Part shown: positions 42,873 to 51,831 of the stretch, one piece after another
Layout: each line of letters opens with the position of its first letter
How positions within the stretch are numbered: the first letter of the stretch is position 1
Origin: Saprospiraceae bacterium
Lineage (GTDB): Bacteria > Bacteroidota > Bacteroidia > Chitinophagales > Saprospiraceae
Length of the DNA: 55,723 bases
Reading direction: 5' to 3'
Assembly (NCBI GenBank): GCA_016787575.1
Contig: JAEUUO010000003.1
Location: forward strand, 1 to 55,723
Program-made: the position numbers and the translations under genes
The notes under the pieces: generated by a model
Told to the model about the DNA's origin: nothing
Seen by the model: the letters and a program-made list of their open reading frames with translations, nothing else
The model's database searches: none

Positions 42873-44179
42873 TTGATTTCTTTGATTAGCATGAGTTTAT
42901 TATTTTTGGAGAGAGCAAAAACCCCTCTTGAAAATATGGCTTCTTTTTTCCAAATTCCCATGAGAATTAAAAAAGGTAAGAATACACTTATAAAAGGCAA
43001 CACAAATAGCAGTAGCAGAACCTGCACGATTTTGTTTTCTGAAATTTTTAAAAGACTGTGATGCCACTTGTTAAAAATTCCGGATTCCCTGTAATGCAAT
43101 TTTAGCCAATCTGCAGGTAGTTCAAATCGGTGTTTAATAAGTAGGTTTTGAATTAATTCCAGCTGCTCTACATTTGTTGAATTGTAAGTCTGTATAAATA
43201 CATCCGGAACATTATCAAACGGAAATTCAAATTGCGATGCAGCTTCTTGACCCATTAAAGCAGTCCAGTGCATTCTCTTTTCTTCAAGAATCCGTTCTGA
43301 CAATTCCTTGTTGTTGCGAATAAATGCAAATGCAAATTCCATCCATTGTTCGTTTGCAGAAAAATCTGGTATCGCATTTGCAAATTTTACATAATCGCTT
43401 TGGGCTAAACATTGCTTTAATTCTCCAAACTGTTCCAATTCCAAGCCGGAATCAGAAATGGAATCTAGAATTTCGGATGTAGTCGATTCTAAAGCAGGCA
43501 GTTTCAGTCCATTTGCTAGATAGCTTCTTAAAATATGATTTAATTCGTCGTAATATTCTTTTACTTTATTTTGTTGCCACAATTTTTTTTCTTTCAATTC
43601 ATATAAAGCATCCAATGATTTTTCCCAAGCTTTCTTTTCCAAAGCGGGTTGAAAATAGATCGGTCTCATTTTATCTGCGCGGAAAAACTGCCAGAGCACA
43701 AATAACATTCCCAGTAACAGCAAGGATCCCAACACGATTAAATAAAGCAAGCGATTTGGATTGTCTGTTTGCTCAATATCTTTAATAGGACGAAGAATGG
43801 ACAAGCTGTCTGCGGGATAGTTTACCTGGAGGTACAAAGGATTTCCTGCATATCCGTTGGAGTCTGGAATTCCAGATCCATATAAAACAGGAATGCGGTA
43901 ATAACCGCTGTCAAAAACTGTAAATCGTATTTTGCGTTCAAAAATCTGGTCTTTTGATTGCCAATTTCCTTTGTCAAGAATTTGAAACCAATGCAGGGTA
44001 TCAAGTATTTCAAAGGGTTTTTCTCCCAGAGTGGCCTGGTCTGTATAGATGCTAAGCTGTTGTTGATCTCCAATCAACATAACAGTTGAATCCAATTTTT
44101 GCCTAAACGTGTTTTGAGCACTAAGCTGAACCTGGAAGCTTATGAGCAAATACCAACCGATCCGCACTGCAAATTTCAA
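42869..44179 (-). CDS. Bat operon membrane protein with DUF4381-like core
   Basis: A 436-residue protein: signal peptide (1-21), an exported β-rich region to about 135, a transmembrane helix (about 143-165), a cytoplasmic region with YYDELNHILRSYLANGLKLPALESTTSEIL (the helical pattern of DUF4381 proteins, which sit in the same operons), and two more hydrophobic stretches near 385-415. It lies between DUF58 and batA, the usual place for this kind of protein. The function is unknown. It overlaps batA by 4 bases. Confidence 0.75.
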   Translation of the reverse strand: MKFAVRIGWYLLISFQVQLSAQNTFRQKLDSTVMLIGDQQQLSIYTDQATLGEKPFEILDTLHWFQILDKGNWQSKDQIFERKIRFTVFDSGYYRIPVLYGSGIPDSNGYAGNPLYLQVNYPADSLSILRPIKDIEQTDNPNRLLYLIVLGSLLLLGMLFVLWQFFRADKMRPIYFQPALEKKAWEKSLDALYELKEKKLWQQNKVKEYYDELNHILRSYLANGLKLPALESTTSEILDSISDSGLELEQFGELKQCLAQSDYVKFANAIPDFSANEQWMEFAFAFIRNNKELSERILEEKRMHWTALMGQEAASQFEFPFDNVPDVFIQTYNSTNVEQLELIQNLLIKHRFELPADWLKLHYRESGIFNKWHHSLLKISENKIVQVLLLLFVLPFISVFLPFLILMGIWKKEAIFSRGVFALSKNNKLMLIKEIK

Positions 44180-44180
44180 A

Positions 44181-45047
44181 TCAAGTTCTTTTTTTGAAAA
44201 AATTTAAAAGTGTTTTGATATAAGAATCCTGGATGTCCAACACTAAAAAATCAGCATTTGATCGATTAAACAATTGCTTGATTTTAACTGCTTGTTGTTT
44301 ATGATCTTCTTCAAATTTTTTTAACCATGCCTTATCAGAGCTATCAAGCAAGAGCTCTTCTCCGGATTCTGTATCTTTCAATTGTATAAGTCCGATAGCG
44401 GACCATTTTTTTTCCAATGGATCCAGAATTTGCAAACCAATGACATCGTGTCTTCGGCTGACAATTTTTAAACTCGCTTCATGAACAGGATCATGAAAAT
44501 CTGAAAGAAGAAAGCAAATTGTTTTTTTTGTTTGAACTCGATTTAAATATTGTAAAGGAATATCAAATCGGGTTTTACCTGAATCAGATCGCAGCACCAG
44601 CAATTCCCGAATCATTCTCAGAATATGTTGTCTTCCTTTTTTAGGCGGTACATAAAGATGAACCTTATCACTAAATAAAATCATGCCCACCTTATCGTGA
44701 TTTTGAGTTGCAGAAAATGCCAGAACGGCACTTATTTCAGTCATCCACTGCATCTTAGTTTGATCAAGTGATCCGAAATTAGTGGAACGACTGATATCAA
44801 CTAAAAGCATTAATGTCAATTCGCGTTCTTCCTCAAATACTTTAATTTGTGTTTGACCGGATCGGGCAGTTACATTCCAGTCTATGTGTCTGATGTCATC
44901 TCCAAACTGATATTCGCGTACTTCAGAAAAAGACATACCACGTCCTTTAAAAGTACTGTGATAGGCTCCTGAAAACAAGTGATGGCTGAGTCCTTTGGAT
45001 TTTATTTCAATTTGTCTGACTTTTTTAAGAATGTCCTGTGTCTCCAT
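44181..45047 (-). CDS. DUF58 family protein of the Bat operon
   Basis: A 288-residue cytoplasmic protein. The DUF58 motif FGDDIRHIDWNVTARSGQTQIKVFEEERELTL is intact and leads into a VWA-like fold (MLLVDISRSTNFGS carries a DxSxS metal site). HLFSGAYHSTFKGRGMSFSEVREY is the usual N-terminal signature. It is always found with MoxR ATPases and probably links the ATPase to the membrane VWA proteins. Spacing to both neighbours is one base. Confidence 0.9.
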   Translation of the reverse strand: METQDILKKVRQIEIKSKGLSHHLFSGAYHSTFKGRGMSFSEVREYQFGDDIRHIDWNVTARSGQTQIKVFEEERELTLMLLVDISRSTNFGSLDQTKMQWMTEISAVLAFSATQNHDKVGMILFSDKVHLYVPPKKGRQHILRMIRELLVLRSDSGKTRFDIPLQYLNRVQTKKTICFLLSDFHDPVHEASLKIVSRRHDVIGLQILDPLEKKWSAIGLIQLKDTESGEELLLDSSDKAWLKKFEEDHKQQAVKIKQLFNRSNADFLVLDIQDSYIKTLLNFFKKRT

Positions 45048-45048
45048 A

Positions 45049-46371
45049 TCAATACAGTTTTCTCAATGGTCCGGTTTTGCGAATGTGTTCCTGCAATAAA
45101 GCATACGGAACTATAATTTTTCGGATACCGTAAATCGAATTCCATTCTGAAGTAAAACAAAACCCTTCCGGGCGCAAGGTCCATGGACTAAAAAATTCTT
45201 GATCCATATACATTTTAAATCTACCGGAAGTATTGATGGACATCATTTCTTTTTTCTTCCAGCTGATGTATTCTGCAAAATATGATTTGTAGTCAAATTC
45301 TTTATCAAACAGTTCCTCGATGCTTACGATCCGGTTTAGCTTCCTGTCAAAATTAAAAGACAAACTGCGTTCGGCATCTGTCCAGGGTTCTGTAAATCTA
45401 AATATTCCACAGACCCAGTCGGTATTGATCCAATCAATATCCATAGATGCATTTGCAGATTTTAAACCGCGTATAGGTCCGCTTTGATAAAAGGAAACCA
45501 CTTGTTCAATCCATTTTTGAATAAAAGCATCCAGCCAGTTATCAAATTCACGATCATTAATCTGAATATACTCTGCATGCAATCGAATACCTGGATAGGA
45601 TTGATTTTTACATTTAAAATGAAATTTCGATTCAGCATTCCAAGTTTCAGTTAGCTTGTATTTGTCTTTAAAATCTTCTTCAACCTGAATTTGATTTGGA
45701 TTCAGGAATTTGGTTCGAAGTTCTTTGTATCGTTCGCCATAATAATCATGGACCGTCAATACCATGTTTTCACAAGCAATGTCGTCACAATTTCCTGCAA
45801 TCAGGTACCCACTTAATTTATCCGGCAAACTGATACTCCCTAAGACCCGTTGATCATTTTCTTTTTTTAGCTGAACAAATATTGGATTTCGATCCATGAT
45901 GCCGCGGTAAGACTGATACCAGACTTCTGAAGGGCAGTCAAAAATTTTAAACCCTTCGCGACTCATTTTTTGGAATTCAATGTATTCCCCTTTTTCTTTC
46001 TGATGATCGAGAATTTGGAGTAAAATTCCATTCGGTGTTACAGTTCCTAAAAGGAAACCTGTGTGTTCCAGTGTACTATCTATTAATACGAGTTTAATAT
46101 TTTCAAAATGATAGGCTCCTTCTGCGGTCCAGTGTACCTGTGTTTGAAGATTTTGAAGAATGGCTCGGTATTCCCGGCCGTTGTGGCCTAAAGTAAAAAT
46201 ATAGGCTTCTCCTTGTTTTGATACTCCGGAATATTGTTGAATCCAAACACCCTGATGATTTTGACCAAACAAATCCATCAGCTCCTGAATTTTTAAAGAG
46301 TAGCTGGTGGTTTGACTTGTGCACAACCCGTTTAAAGTAAAAGATAATATGATGCTAAATAAAATACGCAT
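45049..46371 (-). CDS. Secreted protein with a DUF3298/RsiV-like C-terminus, inside the Bat operon
   Basis: A 440-residue exported protein (signal peptide 1-19, ends LCTSQ). The N-terminal half is not recognised. The C-terminal part (about 335-435; SIEELFDKEFDYKSYFAEYI...LRPEGFCFTSEWNSIYGIRKIIVPYALLQEHI) follows the DUF3298 pattern seen in RsiV-type lysozyme-sensing proteins and related periplasmic domains. Its start shares one base with the moxR stop (TAATG), so it is translated with moxR. It is not one of the standard Bat components, and its place between moxR and DUF58 is unusual. Confidence 0.7.
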   Translation of the reverse strand: MRILFSIILSFTLNGLCTSQTTSYSLKIQELMDLFGQNHQGVWIQQYSGVSKQGEAYIFTLGHNGREYRAILQNLQTQVHWTAEGAYHFENIKLVLIDSTLEHTGFLLGTVTPNGILLQILDHQKEKGEYIEFQKMSREGFKIFDCPSEVWYQSYRGIMDRNPIFVQLKKENDQRVLGSISLPDKLSGYLIAGNCDDIACENMVLTVHDYYGERYKELRTKFLNPNQIQVEEDFKDKYKLTETWNAESKFHFKCKNQSYPGIRLHAEYIQINDREFDNWLDAFIQKWIEQVVSFYQSGPIRGLKSANASMDIDWINTDWVCGIFRFTEPWTDAERSLSFNFDRKLNRIVSIEELFDKEFDYKSYFAEYISWKKKEMMSINTSGRFKMYMDQEFFSPWTLRPEGFCFTSEWNSIYGIRKIIVPYALLQEHIRKTGPLRKLY

Positions 46372-47369
46372 TAAGGAACTTCTACCTTTGCTAAAATACG
46401 TGAGATAATTTCATCCTGATTGATGTTTTCAGCTTCCGCTTCATAGCTCAAGCCAATCCGATGTCTTAAAATATCCCGACACACATTTTGAATATCATCC
46501 GGAATTACAAATCCACGGTGTTGCATAAATGCATACGCTTTACTGGCAAGTGCCATAAAGATACTGGCACGCGGCGATGCACCATATTGGATCCATTGAG
46601 ACAATTCTTTTAATTTAAATTGTTCCGGTCTTCGGGTAGCAAATACCAGATTGATGATGTATTTTTCAATTCGCTCATCCATGTATATTTTTGAAACAGC
46701 TGTTCTGGCTTTCAGGATGTCATCGGGATGTAAAATGGCTTCAATTTTTTCATTAATTTGTTTTGAAAGATTACGTCTCATGATTTCGCGTTCTTCATCC
46801 GGTGTTGGATAATCAATCAAAACTTTCATCATAAATCGATCGGTTTGAGCTTCCGGCAATGGGTAAGTTCCCTCTTGTTCTATTGGATTTTGAGTTGCCA
46901 AAACCAGGAATGGTTCTTCCAGTTTAAAACTTTCTTTTCCTATAGTCACTTGTTTTTCTTGCATCGCTTCAAGCAATGCGGATTGTACTTTGGCGGGAGC
47001 ACGATTGATTTCATCTGCCAGAATGAAGTTTGCAAAAATAGGTCCCTTTCGAACCGCAAAATTTTGATTGGCAGGATTGTAAATCAGTGTACCGATAATA
47101 TCAGCAGGCAAAAGGTCCGGCGTAAATTGAATCCTGTTAAAACTGGCATCTATTGATTGCGCCAAGGTTTTGATGGCCAGCGTTTTAGCCAATCCCGGCA
47201 AACCTTCTAACAAAATGTGGCCGTTTGTCAGCAAACCGAGTATCATTCGGTCAACCATGTGTTTTTGACCAACTACAATGCGTTTTTGTTGCTCAATCAG
47301 TTTATCTAAAAAGGCACTTTCAATGCCAATTTGTTGATTGAGGGCTTCAATATCAAGATATTGTGACAT
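46371..47369 (-). CDS. moxR: MoxR-family AAA+ ATPase, first gene of the Bat operon
   Basis: A 332-residue AAA_3 ATPase. Walker A is GLPGLAKT (56-63), Walker B FILADEINRAPAKVQSALLEAMQE, sensor 1 LVLATQNPIEQEGTYPLPEAQTDRF, with the lid region SPRASIFMALASKAYA. MoxR proteins act as chaperone-like ATPases on VWA partners, here presumably BatA and BatB. It is the first gene of a run of nine with overlaps or gaps under 20 bases, ending at 37985. Confidence 0.95.
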   Translation of the reverse strand: MSQYLDIEALNQQIGIESAFLDKLIEQQKRIVVGQKHMVDRMILGLLTNGHILLEGLPGLAKTLAIKTLAQSIDASFNRIQFTPDLLPADIIGTLIYNPANQNFAVRKGPIFANFILADEINRAPAKVQSALLEAMQEKQVTIGKESFKLEEPFLVLATQNPIEQEGTYPLPEAQTDRFMMKVLIDYPTPDEEREIMRRNLSKQINEKIEAILHPDDILKARTAVSKIYMDERIEKYIINLVFATRRPEQFKLKELSQWIQYGASPRASIFMALASKAYAFMQHRGFVIPDDIQNVCRDILRHRIGLSYEAEAENINQDEIISRILAKVEVP

Positions 47370-47476
47370 AATTAAAAAATATAAAATTAAAGGCTACGAA
47401 TTGTTGATTTTTGCGTTGATATAGTAATGCATGCAAAAACAAGGCTAAAAACGTAAAAAACGGAGAAACAGATTAT

Positions 47477-48163
47477 ATGAAATGGGGCTTTTATTATTTA
47501 ATTAACATATTAGGACTGGTTCAAATATGTGCACAAAACAAAGGAACTGTCAGCATGGATGGTCCTAGCATTCTGAAACTAAAAAATTCGACGCTCCTGG
47601 TTTGTCTGGAATCGCATCAAAACAAATTATCACATTATAAAAAAGCTGCAAGCGCTTCCGATTGCAATGCCAAATGTAAACAAAAAATAGCCGAGAACAT
47701 TGCAGAAATTGAAACCAGTCGCGATCTCTTTAATAAAGCGTTTATAAAAGCATTTAAAAATTATTATAAATTCAATTCTTATGTCTTTTGTTATGACATG
47801 AATTTAGCAGAATTAAAATTAAATCAATTTAAGGGGACCTATTTTTTAAATGATTCACTCATTTCAGAAAGTCAATCTAAAATTAATCCGGATAGTTTAT
47901 TTATACTTTTTAAAACTACCACACCTAATGGCGGATCTGAAGCCTGGATGTTTCAAACTTCGGATGGAATTTTATTGGATCATGGCTTTCCATTTATAAA
48001 TGAAAATAATTTTAAATCCAATTTAACCAGAATAGCTTCCACCGATCACATCCAAAAAAATGTTAAAAACTGGGTGCGCAATTTGAATAAAGATCTTACT
48101 AAATATTATTATAAAATTCAAAGCAAAAGAGCGGATGGGGCATATGAATTTGAAAAATTGTAA
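47477..48163 (+). CDS. Secreted protein of unknown function
   Basis: A 228-residue protein with a signal peptide (MKWGFYYLINILGLVQICAQ). A lysine-rich helical segment with a C-x3-C (CNAKCKQKI) comes first, then a β-rich half (GTYFLNDSLIS, PDSLFILFKTTTPNGGSEAWMFQTSDG). I recognise no family. It is divergent from moxR, with about 107 bases between the starts. Confidence 0.65.
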   Translation: MKWGFYYLINILGLVQICAQNKGTVSMDGPSILKLKNSTLLVCLESHQNKLSHYKKAASASDCNAKCKQKIAENIAEIETSRDLFNKAFIKAFKNYYKFNSYVFCYDMNLAELKLNQFKGTYFLNDSLISESQSKINPDSLFILFKTTTPNGGSEAWMFQTSDGILLDHGFPFINENNFKSNLTRIASTDHIQKNVKNWVRNLNKDLTKYYYKIQSKRADGAYEFEKL

Positions 48164-48245
48164 ATTGAGCTAACAAGCTATTAAGCTAGCAAGCCAATAA
48201 GCCAATAAACTTAACAGCTCAAAAGCTTAACAGCTTCACAGCCTC
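48164..48245. repeat. Low-complexity AAGC(T/C)-rich repeat between convergent genes
   Basis: Short degenerate units (AAGCTA, AAGCCAATAAGCCAATAA, CAGCTCAAAAGCTTAACAGCTTCACAGC) fill the gap between the stop codons. No clean terminator is visible. It may simply be slippage-generated sequence. Confidence 0.45.
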
Positions 48246-48250
48246 TTCCC

Positions 48251-49318
48251 TTAAAAATTCCTCGTGTAAGCGATTAACAACTGTTCGATAAAATTGACCC
48301 GCTTTCCGACACCTTTAAAACCTCCGATTGCATTCGAATCACTGATGCTGTTGCGTTTGTCATCATCATAATAAAGATCTCCGCGAATGCTTAAATTAAG
48401 TCCTTTAAATAATTCTATTCCGAAGCTATTGGTCCATACCACATCGATGTTTTGTGGATTGTCCAGATAATCGGAAAACAAGGAAAGTTCTGTATTGTAA
48501 TTTAATTTTTTAAAATAGCTGTTGTTGTATCCGGCTTTTGCCAATGCGCCCAAAGCAAATTTGGATTTTTTATACTCAGTCGTACTTCCATCTTTTAATT
48601 TGGTGCCATGAAATCCTAAGTTTGCAATTGCTTGATCAGAAATTGTGAGAATTTGCCCAGCGACCGGAGATAGAAATGCATAGTATTTTTTTCCATAGCT
48701 GTATTTTATTCCGGGGGCAAGTGTAATTAAAGCTGGTGAAAATAATTTGGAAACCAAATTCGTGTTGTATGGGTTTACATGCAACTCTTTCAAATAAATT
48801 TTACTACTTGCTGAATCCTGATGCGAAGAAAGTAACTGGGTTCTTAAACCCAGATCAAAGGAAAAAGCCCATGGTGAAGCATCTCGAATTTGATAGGCCA
48901 GATTGCTATTCAATGTCAATAGATCCAAAGCTTTTTCAAATGGGAGTTTATCATTCGAACCGGCAGCAATGGTTCCGGAACCAATCCGTTGTGTTGACAA
49001 ACTGAATAAAACATCGTTGATCCAACTGAATTTAGATTTTTTATACTCTAATTTATAATTAACAGCACCACCCAAACCCAATCGGTTTGAACCGGAACCT
49101 ACATATGGATTTATATTGAGCAATTGTCCAAGATCCAATCCGATACCAGCCTTTTGATTCCATCCATTGGATGTTTCGATTTTCATGGATTCCTGCATTT
49201 TTTCCATTCGATTTTTTTCTTGCGCTGCATTTTGTTCGCCGGTTTGAGCAAACGACTGCACAAGAATTAAAAAGACAAACCCAGTAAGTGAAATAAAATT
49301 TTTAACAAGTTGCTTCAT
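48251..49318 (-). CDS. DUF3078 domain outer-membrane-type protein
   Basis: A 355-residue protein from the ATG at 49318 (MKQLVKNFISLTGFVFLILVQSFAQ is a clear signal peptide; the longer frame to 49414 adds 32 unlikely residues). WNQKAGIGLDLGQLLNINPYVGSGSNRLGLGGAVNY and YKLEYKKSKFSWINDVLFSLSTQRIG are the DUF3078 signature. The rest is a series of amphipathic strands, as in a β-barrel, ending in an aromatic residue. The function is unknown; the family is specific to Bacteroidota. Confidence 0.88.
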   Translation of the reverse strand: MKQLVKNFISLTGFVFLILVQSFAQTGEQNAAQEKNRMEKMQESMKIETSNGWNQKAGIGLDLGQLLNINPYVGSGSNRLGLGGAVNYKLEYKKSKFSWINDVLFSLSTQRIGSGTIAAGSNDKLPFEKALDLLTLNSNLAYQIRDASPWAFSFDLGLRTQLLSSHQDSASSKIYLKELHVNPYNTNLVSKLFSPALITLAPGIKYSYGKKYYAFLSPVAGQILTISDQAIANLGFHGTKLKDGSTTEYKKSKFALGALAKAGYNNSYFKKLNYNTELSLFSDYLDNPQNIDVVWTNSFGIELFKGLNLSIRGDLYYDDDKRNSISDSNAIGGFKGVGKRVNFIEQLLIAYTRNF

Positions 49319-49372
49319 ATAAATTCTGTTTATGTTGATTTTTAAATGAGTAATACATTGCCTGAATTCTTG

Positions 49373-49380
49373 TATTTTTG
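49373..49380 (+). promoter_or_regulatory. Possible -7 element of the M28 peptidase gene
   Basis: TATTTTTG fits TAnnTTTG exactly and lies 57 bases before the ATG at 49438, but no good -33 element is found at the right distance. Confidence 0.4.
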
Positions 49381-49437
49381 GCGCTACAATGGATTTTAGA
49401 TCGGTAAAGTACAATTAATTCTAAAAACAAAGAATTC

Positions 49438-50847
49438 ATGCAACAGTTTAAATGGAGAGTTTCAGCCTTATTTGTTTTGATTTGTTATATTATTAATGCA
49501 AACCAGCTAACGGCGCAAATTAATAAAGAGGATTCTTTGTTTTTAAGAAAAATTTATGACCGGGCTCTTGAAGAACAAATTGCTTATAAATGGTTGTATT
49601 ATTTGTCGGAAACCATTGGTCATCGGATTGCGGGTTCCCCCCAAAATATGGCGGCCATAGAATTTACACATCAGATTTTAGATACTATTGGATGTACCAA
49701 AGTGTGGAATCAGCCTTGTACCGTCAATTATTGGTATCGGGGAGCTCCCGAAGTCGTTGAAGTAATTAATCACCCTTTGGTTGGAACTAAGAAAATTCAT
49801 GCCTTGGCACTTGGGAATTCAGCTGGAACCCCGGAAGTGGGTATTTCAGGTGAGGTAGTAGAAGTAAAAAGCATAGAAGAAGTTAAAAAATTAGGAGAAG
49901 CGCTGAAAGGTAAAATCGTTTTTTTTAACCGTGCGTTTCACGATGCTGATTACCATACATTTACCAGTTACGGATCCTGTGTGGATCAGCGTGTTTTTGG
50001 TCCCAATGCGGTAGCAAAATTTGGCGCAAAAGCTTGTCTGGTTCGATCGATGTCTGGTCGTCGCAACGACGTACCCCATACAGGAACCAGTATTTTTGAT
50101 GAAGGTGTTGAGGCCATTCCCGCTCTTGCAATTTCTACAAACGATGCGGATCTATTGAGTCAATGGATTGCTGTCAATCCAACCCAGATTTATATTAAAA
50201 CCAATTGCGAACAACGTGGGTTGAAACCGAGTTATAGTGTGATTGGAGAAATCAAAGGCAGCAAAAATCCAAATGAAATCATTGCAGTTGGAGGTCATTT
50301 GGATTCATGGGATGTCGGAGGTGGGGCCCATGATGACGGAGCCGGATGTGTTCATTCAATGGAAGTATTGTATTTGTTGAATAAATTGAATTATAAACCA
50401 AAGCGCACCTTGCGCTGTGTTTTATTTCAAAATGAAGAAAATGGATTGGCTGGAGCCAGAACCTATGCTCAGGTTTCAAATGACAACAAAGAATTTCATT
50501 TAGCCGCTATAGAATCTGATGCTGGAGGATTTACTCCTCATGGTTTCAGTTACGATGCAGATTCAGTTGTAATGGTAAAATATGAAAAAGCTTTGTCAAA
50601 ATGGAAAGACCTGCTTTCAAAATTTGAGTTAAAAATCCAAAGAGGAGGATCCGGAGCGGATGTTGGCCAACTGAAAAGCCAAAAAGGCTTGTTATTGGGT
50701 TTGCGGCCAGATTCTCAGCGATATTTTGATTACCATCATACTGAAGCAGATCGAATTGATGCCGTTCATCCTCGGGAGTTGGCTTTGGGATCAGCAGCTA
50801 TGGCCAGTTTGGTTTATTTGATGGATAAATACGGATTGGGTGACTGA
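49438..50847 (+). CDS. M28-family zinc aminopeptidase/carboxypeptidase Q-like
   Basis: A 469-residue exported peptidase (signal peptide about 1-26, ends LTAQ). A PA-like insert (about 120-265) precedes the metal-binding core. The zinc ligands are H287 (GGHLDSWD), D299 (GAHDDGAGC), the catalytic pair in FQNEENGLAG, the aspartate in IESDAGG, and the late histidine in YFDYHHTEADRID. These are the hallmarks of M28 enzymes such as carboxypeptidase Q that trim peptides outside the cytoplasm. It overlaps the hpt start by 8 bases. Confidence 0.93.
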   Translation: MQQFKWRVSALFVLICYIINANQLTAQINKEDSLFLRKIYDRALEEQIAYKWLYYLSETIGHRIAGSPQNMAAIEFTHQILDTIGCTKVWNQPCTVNYWYRGAPEVVEVINHPLVGTKKIHALALGNSAGTPEVGISGEVVEVKSIEEVKKLGEALKGKIVFFNRAFHDADYHTFTSYGSCVDQRVFGPNAVAKFGAKACLVRSMSGRRNDVPHTGTSIFDEGVEAIPALAISTNDADLLSQWIAVNPTQIYIKTNCEQRGLKPSYSVIGEIKGSKNPNEIIAVGGHLDSWDVGGGAHDDGAGCVHSMEVLYLLNKLNYKPKRTLRCVLFQNEENGLAGARTYAQVSNDNKEFHLAAIESDAGGFTPHGFSYDADSVVMVKYEKALSKWKDLLSKFELKIQRGGSGADVGQLKSQKGLLLGLRPDSQRYFDYHHTEADRIDAVHPRELALGSAAMASLVYLMDKYGLGD

Positions 50848-51379
50848 AATTCAATTGGAGGACAGGACCTTTCAACTGTATATACCGCATGATCGGATAG
50901 TTAGACAAATTGAAATTATAGCCAGTCAACTCAATCTGTCATTTGCTGGACAGCAAATTGAAATACTGGCATTGCTCGATGGTGCAAAAGCCTTTGCAGA
51001 TGAGTTAATTCCGCGCTTGAAGTTTAAATACAATGCACATTATCAACAAGTTAAATCATACAGAGGCTTAGAGTCTTCTGGACAAATCCATTTTGACAAC
51101 CGACAATTAAAAAACTTTCATGACAAAAAAGTGCTGATTTTAGAAGATATCGTAGATTCAGGAAATACACTTTTCCAATTAATCTCTGCATTAAAAATTC
51201 AGAATCCCAGGCAATTAACCATCGCAAGCTTGTTGTGCAAACCCACTCAAATAGCCTATCCAGTGCCCTTGGATTTTGTAGGTTTCGAAATAGGACCCGA
51301 GTTTGTCGTTGGATTTGGCATGGATTACAATGAGTTGGGTAGAGAATTAAAAGATATTTATCAGTTAAAAACCCAATAA
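50840..51379 (+). CDS. hpt: Hypoxanthine phosphoribosyltransferase
   Basis: A 179-residue purine salvage enzyme that makes IMP/GMP from hypoxanthine/guanine and PRPP. The PRPP loop is VLILEDIVDSGNTL. The N-terminal part has IEILALLDGAKAFADELIPRL, and FVGFEIGPEFVVGFGMDYNELGRELKDIYQL is the canonical C-terminus. The start is a GTG at 50840 inside the end of the peptidase gene; the frame has no ATG before the conserved region. Translation is probably coupled. Confidence 0.95.
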   Translation: MTEIQLEDRTFQLYIPHDRIVRQIEIIASQLNLSFAGQQIEILALLDGAKAFADELIPRLKFKYNAHYQQVKSYRGLESSGQIHFDNRQLKNFHDKKVLILEDIVDSGNTLFQLISALKIQNPRQLTIASLLCKPTQIAYPVPLDFVGFEIGPEFVVGFGMDYNELGRELKDIYQLKTQ

Positions 51380-51384
51380 AGCCC

Positions 51385-51414
51385 TTTCCAAATTCATAAA
51401 ACTGCTTATTTTTG
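51385..51414 (+). promoter_or_regulatory. Promoter of tRNA-Gln
   Basis: TTTC at 51385-51388 and TATTTTTG at 51407-51414, 18 bases apart, fit the Bacteroidota consensus with one change in the -33 box. Transcription would start about 10 bases before the tRNA. Confidence 0.65.
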
Positions 51415-51430
51415 CCCTCCGTTTAGGAAT

Positions 51431-51501
51431 TGACCCATGGTGTAACGGTAGCACTAGTGATTTTGGTTCATTCAGTTAAGGTTCGAATCCTTATGGGTCA
51501 A
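51431..51501 (+). tRNA. tRNA-Gln (anticodon TTG)
   Basis: Folds into a full cloverleaf: acceptor TGACCCA/TGGGTCA (7 bp), D arm GTG/CAC, anticodon arm AGTGA/TCATT with loop TTTTGGT (anticodon TTG), and T arm TAAGG/CCTTA with loop TTCGAAT. The discriminator base is A51501. CCA is not encoded: the DNA continues CAACAAG. A good promoter lies just upstream, and copies of the 3' end recur downstream. Confidence 0.93.
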
Positions 51502-51750
51502 CAACAAGTTCGAATGCTGACGAAGCTTCGCTTGTCAGCATGCCGACATCCAAAAAGCAATTTTTTCATTTTTAAGGACATACTTGGATCGTCGGCATCC
51601 TTATGGGTCAACAAAAAAATTCAAATGATGGCAATTCTTGCCGTCATTCCGACATCCAAAGAAATAATTTAGTTTGAAAGAAAGAAACACTTGGATCGTC
51701 GGCATGCTGATGAAGCTGTGCTAGTCTGCATCCTTATAAGCCAGCATTTC
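51487..51750 (+). repeat. Tandem units beginning with the tRNA-Gln 3' end
   Basis: Unit 1 (51487-51596) and unit 2 (51597 to about 51703) both start with ATCCTTATGGGTCAACAA, the last 15 bases of the tRNA plus three. Each continues with a GAATG/AAATG hairpin segment (GCTGAC...GTCAGC at 51516-51539; GATGGCAATTCTTGCCGTC in unit 2) and then a long hairpin with arms CCGACATCCAAA and TTGGATCGTCGGC. A third, degraded copy starts at about 51727 (GCATCCTTATAAGCCAGC). There is no gene in this stretch; a frame at 51430-51672 is an artefact of the tRNA and repeats. Confidence 0.8.
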
Positions 51751-51788
51751 AGAAATGCAAACATCTAGATAACCTAATAGCCAAATAT

Positions 51789-51820
51789 TCTAATAGTCTA
51801 ATAGTCTAATAGTCTAATAG
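51789..51820 (+). repeat. Four tandem copies of TCTAATAG
   Basis: An exact octamer repeat, four copies, between the tRNA-associated repeat and the convergent lipoprotein gene. A length not divisible by three and its position outside genes suggest a neutral slippage tract. Confidence 0.85.
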
Positions 51821-51831
51821 AAGCTTACCAT

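Noticed and set aside
51430..51672. 80-residue frame across tRNA-Gln and the following repeats
   Set aside because: It is created by the tRNA sequence and its tandem copies and has no protein-like character.
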